From positions 17,876,245 through 17,940,244 of the forward strand of contig NC_031496.1 in assembly GCF_000237925.1 (NCBI RefSeq): a stretch of DNA of 64,000 nt. Direction: 5' to 3'. The notes beneath the pieces were generated by a model. The model saw only the letters and a program-made list of their open reading frames with translations. It made no database searches and was not told the DNA's origin. Origin of the DNA: Schistosoma mansoni. Taxonomy: Eukaryota > Platyhelminthes > Trematoda > Strigeidida > Schistosomatidae. Shown here piece after piece: positions 13,601 through 24,181 of this stretch (positions are counted from its first letter, which is position 1; each line of letters starts with the position of its first letter). The position numbers and the translations under genes are program-made.

Positions 13601-14537
13601 GCGACATTCCTCAAGTGTCATGAAGTCTAGTTTTGTCCCTAAATTATTTGAAACCAGGCTAGAATTACTGAAAACTGTATGTAATATTACAAGATTGGGC
13701 TTAACATACCAGTGTCCGAGTTATAGGAAAGACTATAAATAGAAAGAAGACTGTTGATTTTGTGCAATTAGTATTTTCAAACTTAAACTGTACTGAATAA
13801 GTATTTATCGGGGAGTTTTCTATCCAGTCTGTGCTTAAATTGGACTAGACATGTCTCAAATATCCGTTGCTTGAAAATCGAACTACTAATTATAATCAGA
13901 CTGAAACATCTAATAATACTGAGTTTCTGGTAAGCACTTATCTGTTCCACTAGTAAAAAATTCATTTGACTCATTAATTGCCCTGAATGTTAAGATAACA
14001 AATTCAGCCCATCAGAAGTCCTTTGTATGACATATGTGCAGATTGTATTTAAATGTTTTTACCACCTAATATTTTATGTACAAAGTAAATATACACTGAA
14101 AAGATGTTTTTACCGAGTTGTAGTCATCAAAGTCAGTCCAAAATATCCTCATTGGTTTACCAGTATTCGTATCATATAGATACCCGAATTTTGGTGGTAT
14201 ATCACGCTTAAAGACTATTAGTTGTACTGAAGAAGACATAATCAGAACCATATCTTTCATAGAAGCTTAATAATCTAGCTAATACCTTTAACTGCAAGTC
14301 GTGACACATCACACATTTTCCGGTAGGTTCTTTAATTACTAATTACTACAACAGTCGTAAGTCAGGAATTCTTATTAGAAAGTAGGGACTTTATTCAGTA
14401 CTTTTCACTAATGAGCAACCAAGTTTTTTTATAGTGGTTTTAGAAACTTGGCTACTTGGAAGGTAGCTTCCTTAACGACCTTAGTTTTGATTGAAAATAA
14501 CGATATCCAACAGTCACATATATTAGACTATATATAT

Positions 14538-14619
<82 letters not shown>

Positions 14620-17600
14620 AATTGAACTGATGAGCATGCGTCACGTTTTACGTTACGTATGTCTAACTAACTGACTGATATTTTCAGTCTTGCATCACAT
14701 AATATCGTGGATTTATTTTCAGAGTTGGAAAAGCGCATGGTTACGTTCTCGCCTGTCTTTAAGTCACTCGCACGCATTGGTTACTATAAATAGGGCCTTG
14801 TTGTTAGAGATTGCAACACCTGACGATTCAAAAGTCACAATTTTGTTTTGGTGTTTCAAGTGAACATTTCTGCTGAAAGGCAACTCAGTACTAATAGTTC
14901 CATGTCGTTGTATAGTAAGAGTTGTTTTTGACCGATGTTTCATCTTTTGATTACTACTGTAAACAGTCTTGTAACTTATGAGAGTTACTGAAAAATGTAA
15001 AATCATTGTGAGTGATTCAATATTTATTTCTTAGCTGACAATTTACTTGTATTTCTATGTTACTTACGGTGTATACTTTCCAATTGTGTATTGTAAAGTA
15101 CCTGAAATAATTCATATGAGCATCCATAAAACCACTTCAACAGTTTAATCCAGTTTTTGTCACATTATTTTCCTAAATTTTGTGTAAATGTTTTGTACCC
15201 TTAATTTTTAGCCTTGGCTCAGTTGGACATGACACCATGTTGTGTTTATGGGATCTGACAGATGATATAATTCGTCAAGGAGTTGCATTTATTCGTTCAG
15301 CAATAAAAAATTCAGACAACAGTTTCGGAAATCTTACCTGTGATACTTCTTTTCCTCATATAACAAACTCTTCTGTTTTGAATATGACGTCTAGTTCTGT
15401 TTCGAGCTGTAATACATCTACTGCTTTACCATCTCCGCAGTCAGGAAATGGCTCATCTACTTCTTCAACTGTTTCTTCTCCACATATTCACTCCACCCGA
15501 CCTTCAGTCAAATTGAGTGATAGCCGTTTCTTAAATAAACGCAAGAATTTTACTAGTCCCATACCTTCATCTGGTCCTTCGTCGAACGGGGCAAACAGTA
15601 GCGGATCCGATAAATCAAAATCCATTTTTCCACTTCGTGGTTTTCACTGGTCAAATCCAAATCCAAGTAGTCGAATTAGTACAAGTGTTCGGTTTCCTCG
15701 TCTTGGTAATTCAGAAAAGTCTAATGGATCTGCAACTAATTCACTTAAAACTTGTAACCTCAGTCGTTTGAGTGAAGTTAGATGGATGTTATCGATAGCT
15801 GAACATAAGTATGTTTTCTGGCTACTTTCACACTAGGTTTTAAAATCAGTGTTTTTTAAGACTGTTTTCGGATGAACGCTTTTGTATAATCGGCAAAATA
15901 GACAATTTTCAAGCACAAACTTCAGATTATGGTCTAATAAAGCCTCAATGGTGCTTGGTAGTTTTTGTCGCATTTTTCTGGTTGGCTCTCGTAATTCGTT
16001 TGTTGTTGCTACCACGTTTTTCTCGGTAAGAAAATTGTAATTTGAGTCCACACAAAGTCATAGAGTGTTGGCTTGATGGCTAAGAAGTTTGACTTTCAGC
16101 CATTCAATCTCAGGCTCGAACCCCACTCCAGCCACTTTGGTTTGGACAACCGCGCAGCATCACCAACACATACACTCAGTGTGTGGTTAATTAAAAAGAC
16201 TTAGAAAACTCGTACTTAGAAGCGTTTATGAAAATATATTCAGAACACAATCATTAACTTCATAAGAAGGCCTAATATGATGAAAGCTCCTGACACTCAG
16301 TCAGTCAGTCAGCTACAACGTAGGACCAGGCACAAATATGCATCGGTCCAAGTTGCCATACCTCGTTAGCACAACAAGATGAATACCGAATACATAGAAG
16401 TAGTTAATTTGGTGGTGATAATATATAAAAGAAAGGTTGTATATAAGGATATAGTACAGGAAGAAAGACAGATATGAGGCAATTTTAATCTCAAGGTTTA
16501 AGAGAAGATAAAGAGTGTATACACCTGCGCCACTGTAATCGATTCTAAGCCATGTCACCCAAAGTCTCCAAACATGGTTACGATAGTCACGCGGACCCCA
16601 ACCAAGTAGTCTGCATTTACCAACATGGCTCAGACTAGAAGTTAGTGAATTCAAGCTCTGATGCCACGTTTTGGTTTCGCCGCTCCTAACTTTCTTCCAA
16701 CCATCGCTAATACTAGTCAGCGTTGCGCGTCGTGGTAATCGGTGTTCAGGCGTACGTAACACGTGGCCAAACCATCTCAGTCGATGAAGATTCATGACCT
16801 CACCAATTGATTTACCATCATTCCCTAATACTCTGCGTCTAATCTCATTATTACTTATCCGGCGATCCCAGCAGATGAGAGCAATATTTCTAAGGTCAAA
16901 TACTAGTTACTTACGAGTACCTTCTATTCTTAATAGCTACGTTTTGTAGCCGTAAAGTAGAACAGAGCGAACTTCTACGCAGTATACTCGTCCCTTAATT
17001 GATAGACGGATATCTCGTCTTGGCCATAGGTGACGTAAGTTAGCAAAAGCCAAACGAGCTTTTTGAATCCGTGCTGAGATTTGGTCAGACACCAACCCAT
17101 TAGGGCTGACCAGACTTCCACGATAAGTGAAGTTGTCGACGCTAAATACAATTATTTAGTAGTTGTTCGATTTTTATGTAACATTGTAACACATGCAATC
17201 TTGATGGGAATTCATAATTATCCAATTCTATGAGCAATCCTGATTCCTTGAAGTGCCCTGTCATTTATCGTGATTTCCAAGACTTCCGTATATATCTTAA
17301 GAGTTTGTCATAAGTAATCCTTTTAGTCAGTGAATCATGTAAAACGACGCATGCTCATCAGTTCAATTTTTCATATCATATTAGCACAGAGATTAAATTA
17401 TCAAGAAAAATTCCAGAATAGCAGAAGTAGTAATAGTATCAATAGTATTAGGAAAGGTTAGACATAGAAAAGGTTGTAGGGTGACTTCGAGACTCAGGTT
17501 CTAAAGTAGTACAAAGAGTGAATACACCTGCGCCATTGCAATTGATTCTGAGCTATAGCAACCAAAGTCTATAAACACCGGTTACAATAATCCTGCGAAC

Positions 17601-20197
17601 CCTAATCAAGTAGTCCACACCTATTAATAACATAATTCAGTCCATTTATCAATGATTTCGTGGACTCGTACGACATCTTGGTTTGGCTGCTTCCAGATTT
17701 CTTCCAGACAGCATCGCTCATCAAGGTAGGCAGGCGGTGGCTGAGCATATGTAACACGTCTCAACCACCTCAGGTGATGTAAATTCACTACCTTATCAAC
17801 ATTATCAGAGTTTCAAAATATGCTCCAGAATAAGCTGACATATTTCATAGAGTTTGTACTGCAATAGCTGATGACAATGTGGTGTGTTCATGTCCATCAT
17901 TGAGTTGATTGTAGTGGTTTCTATGTTAGACGATGTCTCTATACATAAAGTTACCGCTAGCTGGGAATAAATGGTTATCTGCATATTTACAGCAGCCGCT
18001 CACCGTCATCTGTTTGTTGAGCTGCGATACTGTAAGATTCGTCAAGGTGCCTTTTATATACTGTCTTGTGGATCAGACCTTTAGGTCAAAGGCTCCAGGT
18101 GTAGCCCCCTTCAGAAAACCACCTGCTTCGTTCTGGGCACCCAGGCAGTATCATAGCCCTCCCACAAATAAATGAAATGACAATTTTTTGTGTGGCGTAT
18201 ATGTATCTGGTGCCCCTTTGTACCAATATTTATGTGCTCAAATAAACAATAATTAAGAAGAAAGCTAGGGACGGTCAAACCAAAACATAATATCAGTCCA
18301 TAAAGTCATAGGTAATTAAACAGTTATATTAATAGGTGCAGACCACCGGGTTGGGATCCACGCTATTATCGTAACCATTGGTTATAGACTAGGGGACGTG
18401 GCTCAAAATTGCTTGCAATTGTGCAGGTGCATCCATTCCCTGTCTTTCCTCAGATTCTGAGATCATAAATTTCTCGTCACCTTTTTTGGTTTTATTTCAC
18501 TAATATATATTTTCCTTTCGAATAGGATTTCTGATGCCTAGTCTTTCTTATCACCACTCATACTGTTACTGCCACTACTCTTCTGAAATTGGGCCTGGCA
18601 ATTTCATCTCTCTGTGATAATGGGGTATAACAACTTGAACGGATGTACATATGTACTAGGTTCTACATTGGGACTAACTAATTCTACCAACTTGGGCATT
18701 AAAATTACGTACCACTATCACTACATTGTCAATATAAGTTCAACATTTGAGTCTGCCATTAACAGTTTATTGTGAAACTATCTTGCTTTATTACAATATT
18801 AGTTGATCTTAAAATGTTATTTTCAAATTGTTATTTAGTATTTTCGGTTCTCCGTTGTGCCCTCGAATCAGTGATGTACCTATGCTTGAACCACTTGTGT
18901 GTACACGAATCTTAAAGGATCGAGTAACTGATCTTGTCTTTCGTCGTGATACGATTCATATTGTAGATCAGCAAGGTTTATTTTTGGCATGGCAAAGACC
19001 TGTAAGTTATTTTTCATGAAATAATGTTTAATTTACGCGATTTTATTTATAATTATCACTCAATACTTTAGTGATTGTTTCAACGTCGTTTATTGTCTCA
19101 ATTATTCATGACTGGCATTAGTATAACAATATAATGTAATTTGTTCAGTTTGAATGAGAAAAAAAACAATCTTAGTTTACTATCAATTCATTACAGTTCG
19201 TTCCATTCATTTCAAAATGAAATAAATGTGAATAATTGCTATTTTTGCTAATTGATATCAATAGAGATATTTCGTAAAGCAAAGAACATGGAATTTTTAA
19301 TCCAGCTGGCTGATACACAGCTAAAATGATAAAAACCGAATACAATCTAATAGGTGTATCGATTTAACATAATGCTATATTTGAACAATATATAATATCA
19401 AACTTATAGAATTACGTAGAAGTCCTCAGAAAAATGTAACAGTTCAATTTGTAAGTAATATACAAAGAATAAATCCATAAAAATAAGGTGATATTAAAAC
19501 GAATAAAACCAATAAATAAACCATTTAACAGTAAGAATTAATTGTGAATTAGTATCAACAAGTAGTGTTTGTTTGAATCTTCCCATCAATGTATTAGGAC
19601 TGCAACTGGTCAGTTTCTAATTGGCATATGTGCATACTGTGCGTATTGCCTCGACATAGCCTTAATTCACAAGCATGGTAAACAGGTACATCCAGCTGAC
19701 GAGTCCCAAACAGGACGAAACGCGCGTCCTGGATTCCACTGCTAGCCACTATCCATCTCTGCTTAGTATCAACAAGGTTGGAAATAATTCATCATAGTGC
19801 TTATTGTCAAATTACTACGTATCTGTTCGTGTAAATATCGAAGAAACTTGTCACGTTTTCAAATTTCAATATAATTTTAACTCTACAATTTGATAGTACA
19901 CTACTTTTTCAATCCACCAAAATTCATCAGTTCATAAATCATCATCTTTATACAGATAATATTCATGTTTTGTAGCCAATATTAGTTCATATTTAATATT
20001 CATATGTGTTATCCATACTTGTTTTATTTACTATCTGTTAGGAATAAATTTTCTATCATGTGAAAGAGTCTTTTTTGTTCTTCACTTTCAAATTTTAGGT
20101 TGAAGTGAAAGAAAATACATCAATTAATCAAATACCATTATGTCATTCAAATGATTGGGATTCATCTGCCTCAACATCTAATAAAGTTTTTCAATAA
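10418..20197 (+). CDS. WDR20: WDR20 homologue (WD40 protein), seven coding exons
   Basis: Complete gene for a WD40-repeat protein of 704 residues. Coding exons are 10418-10601, 10645-10898, 10933-11412, 13010-13347, 15212-15808, 18839-19001 and 20099-20197; their total, 2115 bp, is divisible by three and every junction is in phase. It follows human WDR20 closely: [82 protein letters not shown] and [19 protein letters not shown]. The human protein has about 569 residues; the extra length is mainly a Ser/Thr/Asn-rich linker (about residues 448-605) at the same place as the human low-complexity linker. In other animals WDR20 binds and activates the deubiquitinases USP12 and USP46. The start at 10418 is the first ATG after an in-frame stop at 10388. 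Its N-terminus is about 12 residues shorter than the human one, so an upstream exon is possible. Confidence 0.93.
10645..10898 (+). CDS. WDR20: wdr20 exon 2
   Basis: Preceded by a 43-bp intron (10602-10644) ending in GGTAG. Codes for [12 protein letters not shown] through [20 protein letters not shown], the first WD40 blade region. It ends in phase 0 at GTATGT. Confidence 0.92.
10933..11412 (+). CDS. WDR20: wdr20 exon 3
   Basis: Preceded by a 34-bp intron (10899-10932). Codes for 160 residues with [20 protein letters not shown], the family signature [18 protein letters not shown], and [22 protein letters not shown] non-conserved insert of about 50 residues lies between the last two. It ends in phase 0 at GTGAGT. 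Confidence 0.95.
11413..13009 (+). other. wdr20 intron 3
   Basis: About 1.6 kb of AT-rich intron with a GTGAGT donor and a TTATAG acceptor. I see no gene and no repeat that recurs elsewhere in the window. Confidence 0.7.
13010..13347 (+). CDS. WDR20: wdr20 exon 4
   Basis: Codes for [18 protein letters not shown], a WD40 repeat ending DLVTIWSV, and [13 protein letters not shown]. It then enters a less conserved acidic and Ser-rich stretch and ends in LRTYR. The phase-2 GTTAGT donor joins to exon 5 to give [11 protein letters not shown], matching human TYRFGSVGQDT. Confidence 0.94.
14529..14615. repeat. (TA)n microsatellite in wdr20 intron 4
   Basis: About 85 bp of nearly pure alternating TA with three AAT interruptions, inside the intron between exons 4 and 5 (13348-15211). 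It directly abuts one arm of a perfect inverted repeat. The rest of this intron shows nothing recognisable. Confidence 0.95.
14612..14642 (+). repeat. Arm of a 31-bp perfect inverted repeat
   Basis: These 31 bases are the exact reverse complement of 17346-17376, and similarity continues a few bases further on the GC-rich side. The arms lie in successive wdr20 introns and flank exon 5. They probably mark the same end of two copies of an unidentified repeat in opposite orientation. Confidence 0.8.
15212..15808 (+). CDS. WDR20: wdr20 exon 5
   Basis: Begins with the WD40 motif [18 protein letters not shown] and continues into the long Ser/Thr/Asn-rich linker of about 150 residues, which is probably disordered. 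It ends in phase 2 at GTATGT. The following intron is about 3 kb and packed with retrotransposon fragments. Confidence 0.93.
16065..16150 (+). repeat. tRNA-like SINE head, possible
   Basis: A stretch with an A-box-like TGGCTAAGAAG and, about 40 bases later, a B-box-like GGCTCGAACCCC. This suggests a tRNA-derived SINE promoter remnant within wdr20 intron 5. No SINE body could be delimited. Confidence 0.35.
16298..17142 (-). mobile_element. RTE fragment (Perere-3-like), 5' truncated, antisense in wdr20 intron 5
   Basis: On the minus strand this matches the 3' part of the full-length RTE at 46.7-50.6 kb. It covers the C-terminal part of the ORF ([12 protein letters not shown], then [20 protein letters not shown]), the untranslated region and the terminal CTGA-repeat tail, seen here as TCAG repeats at 16299-16313. 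The frame is broken in places and the copy starts about where the ORF reads DNFTYLGSL. It lies opposite to wdr20 transcription. Confidence 0.9.
17346..17376 (-). repeat. Second arm of the 31-bp perfect inverted repeat
   Basis: Exact reverse complement of 14612-14642. It lies between two minus-strand RTE fragments, about 2.7 kb from its partner, with wdr20 exon 5 in between. Confidence 0.8.
17380..17800 (-). mobile_element. Older RTE fragment (Perere-3-like), antisense
   Basis: A more diverged copy of the same RTE 3' region as at 16.3-17.1 kb. Recognisable blocks include the stretch near 17520-17600, which corresponds to the ORF end [11 protein letters not shown], and the stretch near 17700-17790, which corresponds to LPRRA and RLRWLGHVL. 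It is broken by substitutions and small indels and lacks the 3' tail. Confidence 0.75.
18045..18250 (+). mobile_element. Short retroposon (family A), 3' half
   Basis: Matches the 3' half of the roughly 540-bp retroposon that is complete at 51982-52519: the TTGTGGATCAGA, TTTAGGTCAAAGGCT and AAACCACCTGCTTC blocks and the end near ACCAATATTTATGTGCTCAAATAA. It is partial and diverged and is flanked on both sides by RTE fragments in opposite orientations. Confidence 0.85.
18265..18690 (+). mobile_element. Old RTE fragment (Perere-3-like), sense in wdr20 intron 5
   Basis: Plus-strand degenerate copy of the RTE 3' end. Blocks matching the ORF C-terminus (GGTCAAACCAAAACAT, then TTGGGATCCACGCTATTATCG) and the terminal region (GTATAACAACTTGAACGGATG and following) occur in the right order. 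It points opposite to the two fragments at 16.3-17.8 kb, so an intron transcript could fold into an imperfect RNA duplex. Confidence 0.75.
18839..19001 (+). CDS. WDR20: wdr20 exon 6
   Basis: Codes for [20 protein letters not shown] and the last WD40 blade, ending [15 protein letters not shown]. This matches the human segment that starts LGTPLCPRMEDVPLLEPLIC and ends GFICTWGRPG. Phase 0 donor GTAAGT. Confidence 0.95.
19565..19790 (+). mobile_element. Rearranged Sm-alpha-like SINE in the last wdr20 intron
   Basis: Positions 19565-19680 are the 3' arm of an Sm-alpha-like SINE read on the minus strand, and 19680-19790 are the ribozyme-bearing part on the plus strand. The two halves therefore meet head to head, as in the cluster at 34.8-35.2 kb. 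No tRNA-like head is present. The family is known from Schistosoma as a SINE-like repeat with a hammerhead ribozyme. Confidence 0.82.
19685..19740 (+). ncRNA. Hammerhead ribozyme, intact core
   Basis: All invariant parts are present in order. Stem I is CCAG (19692-19695) pairing with CTGG (19729-19732). The core CTGACGA is at 19696-19702. Stem II is GTCC (19703-19706) with GGAC (19713-19716) and a six-base loop. GAAA follows at 19717-19720. Stem III is very short, and the predicted cleavage is after C19728 in the triplet GTC. This is the Sm-alpha type I hammerhead, which is known to be active in schistosomes. It lies in the sense strand of the last wdr20 intron, about 370 bases upstream of exon 7. 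Confidence 0.93.
20099..20197 (+). CDS. WDR20: wdr20 exon 7 (terminal coding exon)
   Basis: Codes for the last 32 residues and a TAA stop. The tail begins VEVKEN, where human WDR20 has KVVSF, and is otherwise not conserved. Several AATAAA hexamers follow (for example 20486-20491 and 21864-21869), so the poly(A) site cannot be chosen from sequence. Confidence 0.88.
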   Translation, partial: VEVKENTSINQIPLCHSNDWDSSASTSNKVFQ

Positions 20198-23100
20198 TAA
20201 GTAAACTTTAATTGAGTTATCATTTATTAGGTTATACTGTGATATTTGTACTACCAATACACACATACACACAAATATAGATTAGAAGATGATCTATATA
20301 TATATATATCCACAACCAATCAGTCAATCCAAAAAAAAGAAAGTTCCTCCCTGTTAATGAAACACAACTAATATTATTTTCTTTTCATTAATGGGAAAAA
20401 GGAAATTATTGTGATTATATTCATGGTAGTCAATTGTTTATAAACAAAATTAACTATTTTTGTATGTGTGTAAATTATGAATAATAATAAATTACACTGG
20501 TATTATGTTGACGAAGTTAATTATAAGAGTAAAATGAACAAAGAGAAAAACCTATGCATAAATTATATAATTATCTTTCATATCCGGTATTTCCATTCCT
20601 CATCGTAATAATGATAATATATATATATACTACAGTTTGTTCTATTTATATGTTCATCTTATCCTCAATTGTCTGGAAAATATTACACGTACACGTATAT
20701 ATATATATATCTATCTAAAGTTTGCAAAATCATTACTAACAAGAAATAAAATGCTCAATATGACTTATTCTCTTCACTTTATCAATTCAATGTGTATGAA
20801 TAATATTTACTTTCTGTTTCCCTAATTCATCTATTTGGGAGCAAACGAGTGTGTGTTTGTTGGTGGGGGAGGGAATGAAAGAGGAGAAGAAAATGTTACC
20901 AAAAGGAAAGTTTCATTGTCTTTATGTAATCACACCATACATGTGTCATTTTATTTCTCATTGTTAATGTTGTACATCATTCAGAGTACATGAAGTATAC
21001 TACTAATGATGCGATTAGAAGAAAATTCTTTGTCATTCATGAACGTAAATAATTTATTTTGCAATATTATTATTTTTTATCTAACTATGTATATCTAAAT
21101 CATTGTAATTGTCATCAGTATTGTTATGGCAATTATTTTGTTGGTTTGTTTTGTCACTGTTTTGTTTTTTGAACTGAGTTATCAGCCATCAACACTTTCT
21201 TGTTTACTGTATTCTATTGTTTGTTTCCTTCCAACTATTTTATTCTTACACAGGAATTATATGTGTATATCCCTATTCTCTGTTTCTCAACTAACAACCA
21301 GCACTATTTATTATAAACTACTGTTCAATACATGTTTGTCTGTTTTGAAATCTGATGAATTTCAAGTAAGAAATAGAGAAACACACGCATGTGTACATTC
21401 CTCATTACCGATTCTTTCCTTTTTTCGTCATTCGCCTTGATCTCACAAAAGATTACTGTTCAGTTGCCAAAGTTCACTAATTATCATACCAATTTCATAC
21501 TACTAATAATAACAGTTCTTATGTAATCATAACCTACTATGTGACTTGACAATTTCTCCTTTAATGAATCTCCCACATTAAATTGTATTCACTGTTGAGA
21601 TTTTTTTTCAATGACTTTCTTAATCACTATAATCATTATCATTTCAGTTTTCATGTTTCGTTTAGTTTTTACTTTTAAATAATTAACAAAATTTAACTAT
21701 TTAATTCCTTTTTTGAAAATATTCTTTCTCTTCTGAAAGAATAAAAAATAATTATCATATGAAATAATCTCTTCTATTAATCTATATTTTTTATTTATAA
21801 TGTATATTAATGTGAAACAAGAAAGATCTTAGGGAAGAATGTTCTGTTTTGTTTGTTCATTTCAATAAACAACTGTTGGTATCGTTTTCATTCAATTGCT
21901 TGTTTTTATTTAATGTACAGATAAGTTGTTTTTTGTTTGTTTGTTATTGAAATAATTGTGTAAATTAGTAGCGAAAGCAATAACGATAATAATAATAAAC
22001 ATAGATAAATTTCAACTGTTTATTAATTGTTACTGTGTGTCTCTGTTTTTCTTTTCTCATTCTCGCTGTTTTGTGTTTTTAGTTAGTGTATTGTGGAAAA
22101 TATCTCGTTTAATATATTAGTTCGTAGGGGAATAGGGACAAGTGATCTCAAGATTGGAGTCATTAATAACAAAACTCTATTTCTTCAGCAACATTTGTCG
22201 CGGTGATAGTAAAGAATTTTCAGCACGAAATATGTTATATTACGATGAATTGTTCTTTGGTGATAGTTTCTTCATCGCCTCTTGTTTTTATAACAAACAC
22301 ATGAAAGAATATATCCCAACAACTATTGCAGTTTGGTTCGGATTTCCGTATTTAGCATCATGATAAGTTGTAAGCGTTTAATAAAAGCGCATGAATTCGT
22401 AATATGGTCAACTTAAGTCATTAATTAAATTTAAAATGGGGAAATTCATCGTAATGTTGGGTATAGGTGAAAAAGGTTTGAACAGGTTTTAAAAATAGAA
22501 CTGTTGTGTACTGTAATTGGTTTATGTTTAAAATACAAGTCGTTTCTTAGTAAAACATTTCAATATTTGGTAACTCGTTTACTAAAATAAAAATAAACTT
22601 ATAAACTTTTGTATTTTAAGATGTGTAGTAATCATGTTCTAGGGATTAGTTTTAAAAGGCATATAAACCACGACGACTACTTTGTAGACTCGAAGTGAAC
22701 AAGAGATAGAGTCCTATGGGGCGAGTTTGTGGAGATTTCATCACTATATATTACACCGGGGTTTAAGAATTATTGAATTGTTAAATAGAAAGTCAAATAA
22801 AAGTCATTTCCTACCAAAATACCGTTCCTTGAACTATTTTGACAATTTTGTTTTACATCTACATAAATAATCCATAAGTTAATTAGTATGATAATATGAA
22901 GCATAGATCATTAATATGAGATGAATTCAGATTTCCTTTAGTGTTTTGTTTTATGCAGATTTAATCTATTAGAAATATTAAGTTCTATTTAGTTTCAGTG
23001 TACTGAATGACATCAACCTGTCCTTTTCCATTTTTATTGAAAAACGGTCTTGAAAAGAATTGTTTTACCTGTAGTCAATGCGAGGATGATAAAGTCCGTG

Positions 23101-24181
23101 AACCGCTTAATTTGGTAAAGAAAAAAACAGTTTACACGTCTCGATTTCAATAGCTATTTATGAGTAAAATGTCTGCGATAAATGTGCGATTTTAATTTGT
23201 TACTCCATGTGAATCACATGAACATAAGAAGTCTAAACAAAGGATTCAACTAACTTAAATTGTGAAGAGACATATGTTGTCAAGTGAAGTTATGTCCCTG
23301 AATTTTGCTTGACCAATTATTTTAAAATGAACTATACCCAAATGTTAGTTTTTGGCAGTTCTAAGTGAACGAATTTCATAGGAGCATTTATTAAATTTAT
23401 ATTCAAAGAAGTATATGGATTAACTTTTAAAATGGATCACCCTAAACTCGTGACCATGACTTCCTTTAAATACACAAATCGAGACTTAATAATAGAAGTG
23501 TCAATGCCAAGTAGGAGTGTAGTTCCAGTCCTTCACTGAAGGCTCGATATTTCAGCTACATTTATTATATTCGCTATGTGACTAATTTTCAAATCTACAT
23601 AAAACGTAAATCGTCTGCATTAGGTTTTTGGTGTATACGAAGATTCACCAATAAACAATCAGAAGTTTCATTTTCTTTTCCCGCATTTGTTTTTTCATCT
23701 CAACATTTCTAAGAGTAAAGTTATTGTAATTTGTACAAATTAGGGTCTGAAATACTAAAGTTGGGGAATACTATTAATATGACAACGGATCTAACTTGAT
23801 CCAGTCGATGATTGATACAGGAATAAAAAGAGAGAAGTTCGAAATTTGCAAGACAGCCTTTATAATTCAAGAAAAGATAATGAAATTGATGAATGTTAAC
23901 GTGTATTCATTGTTTAGCCTTTCGGCAGGTTTAGGTCCAGCATAAAAGTACCTTATGTACTGGAGGAATGCGAGACTCCGGAAGAAAAACGGATAAGAAG
24001 AAAAGTTAGCTGGTGACTCAATAGCCACGTAAAATGTACAAGTACTTAATAATGAAAGCAATCGACATTTAGGGCGAACCTGTAATTTATGGACGAACCA
24101 ATCAGAAGCGAATGATTTCAAAGTCATAGTGGTTAGTTTACTGTTGATTTCAAGGAAGTTGTAGCTGAGCAACTGCAACAG
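20198..24181. other. wdr20 3' flank and intergenic DNA
   Basis: About 4 kb of very AT-rich sequence with short TA runs (near 20300 and 20695) and several AATAAA hexamers on the plus strand. The first part presumably holds the wdr20 3' untranslated region. Open frames here are short, Ser/Leu/Phe-rich and look random. I recognise no gene. Confidence 0.6.

Noticed and set aside
14452-14637. Open frame of alternating Tyr/Ile on the minus strand
   Set aside because: It is a translation of the TA microsatellite.
22142-22363. 73-codon frame downstream of wdr20
   Set aside because: No motif, no splice context and AT-rich surroundings; likely chance.
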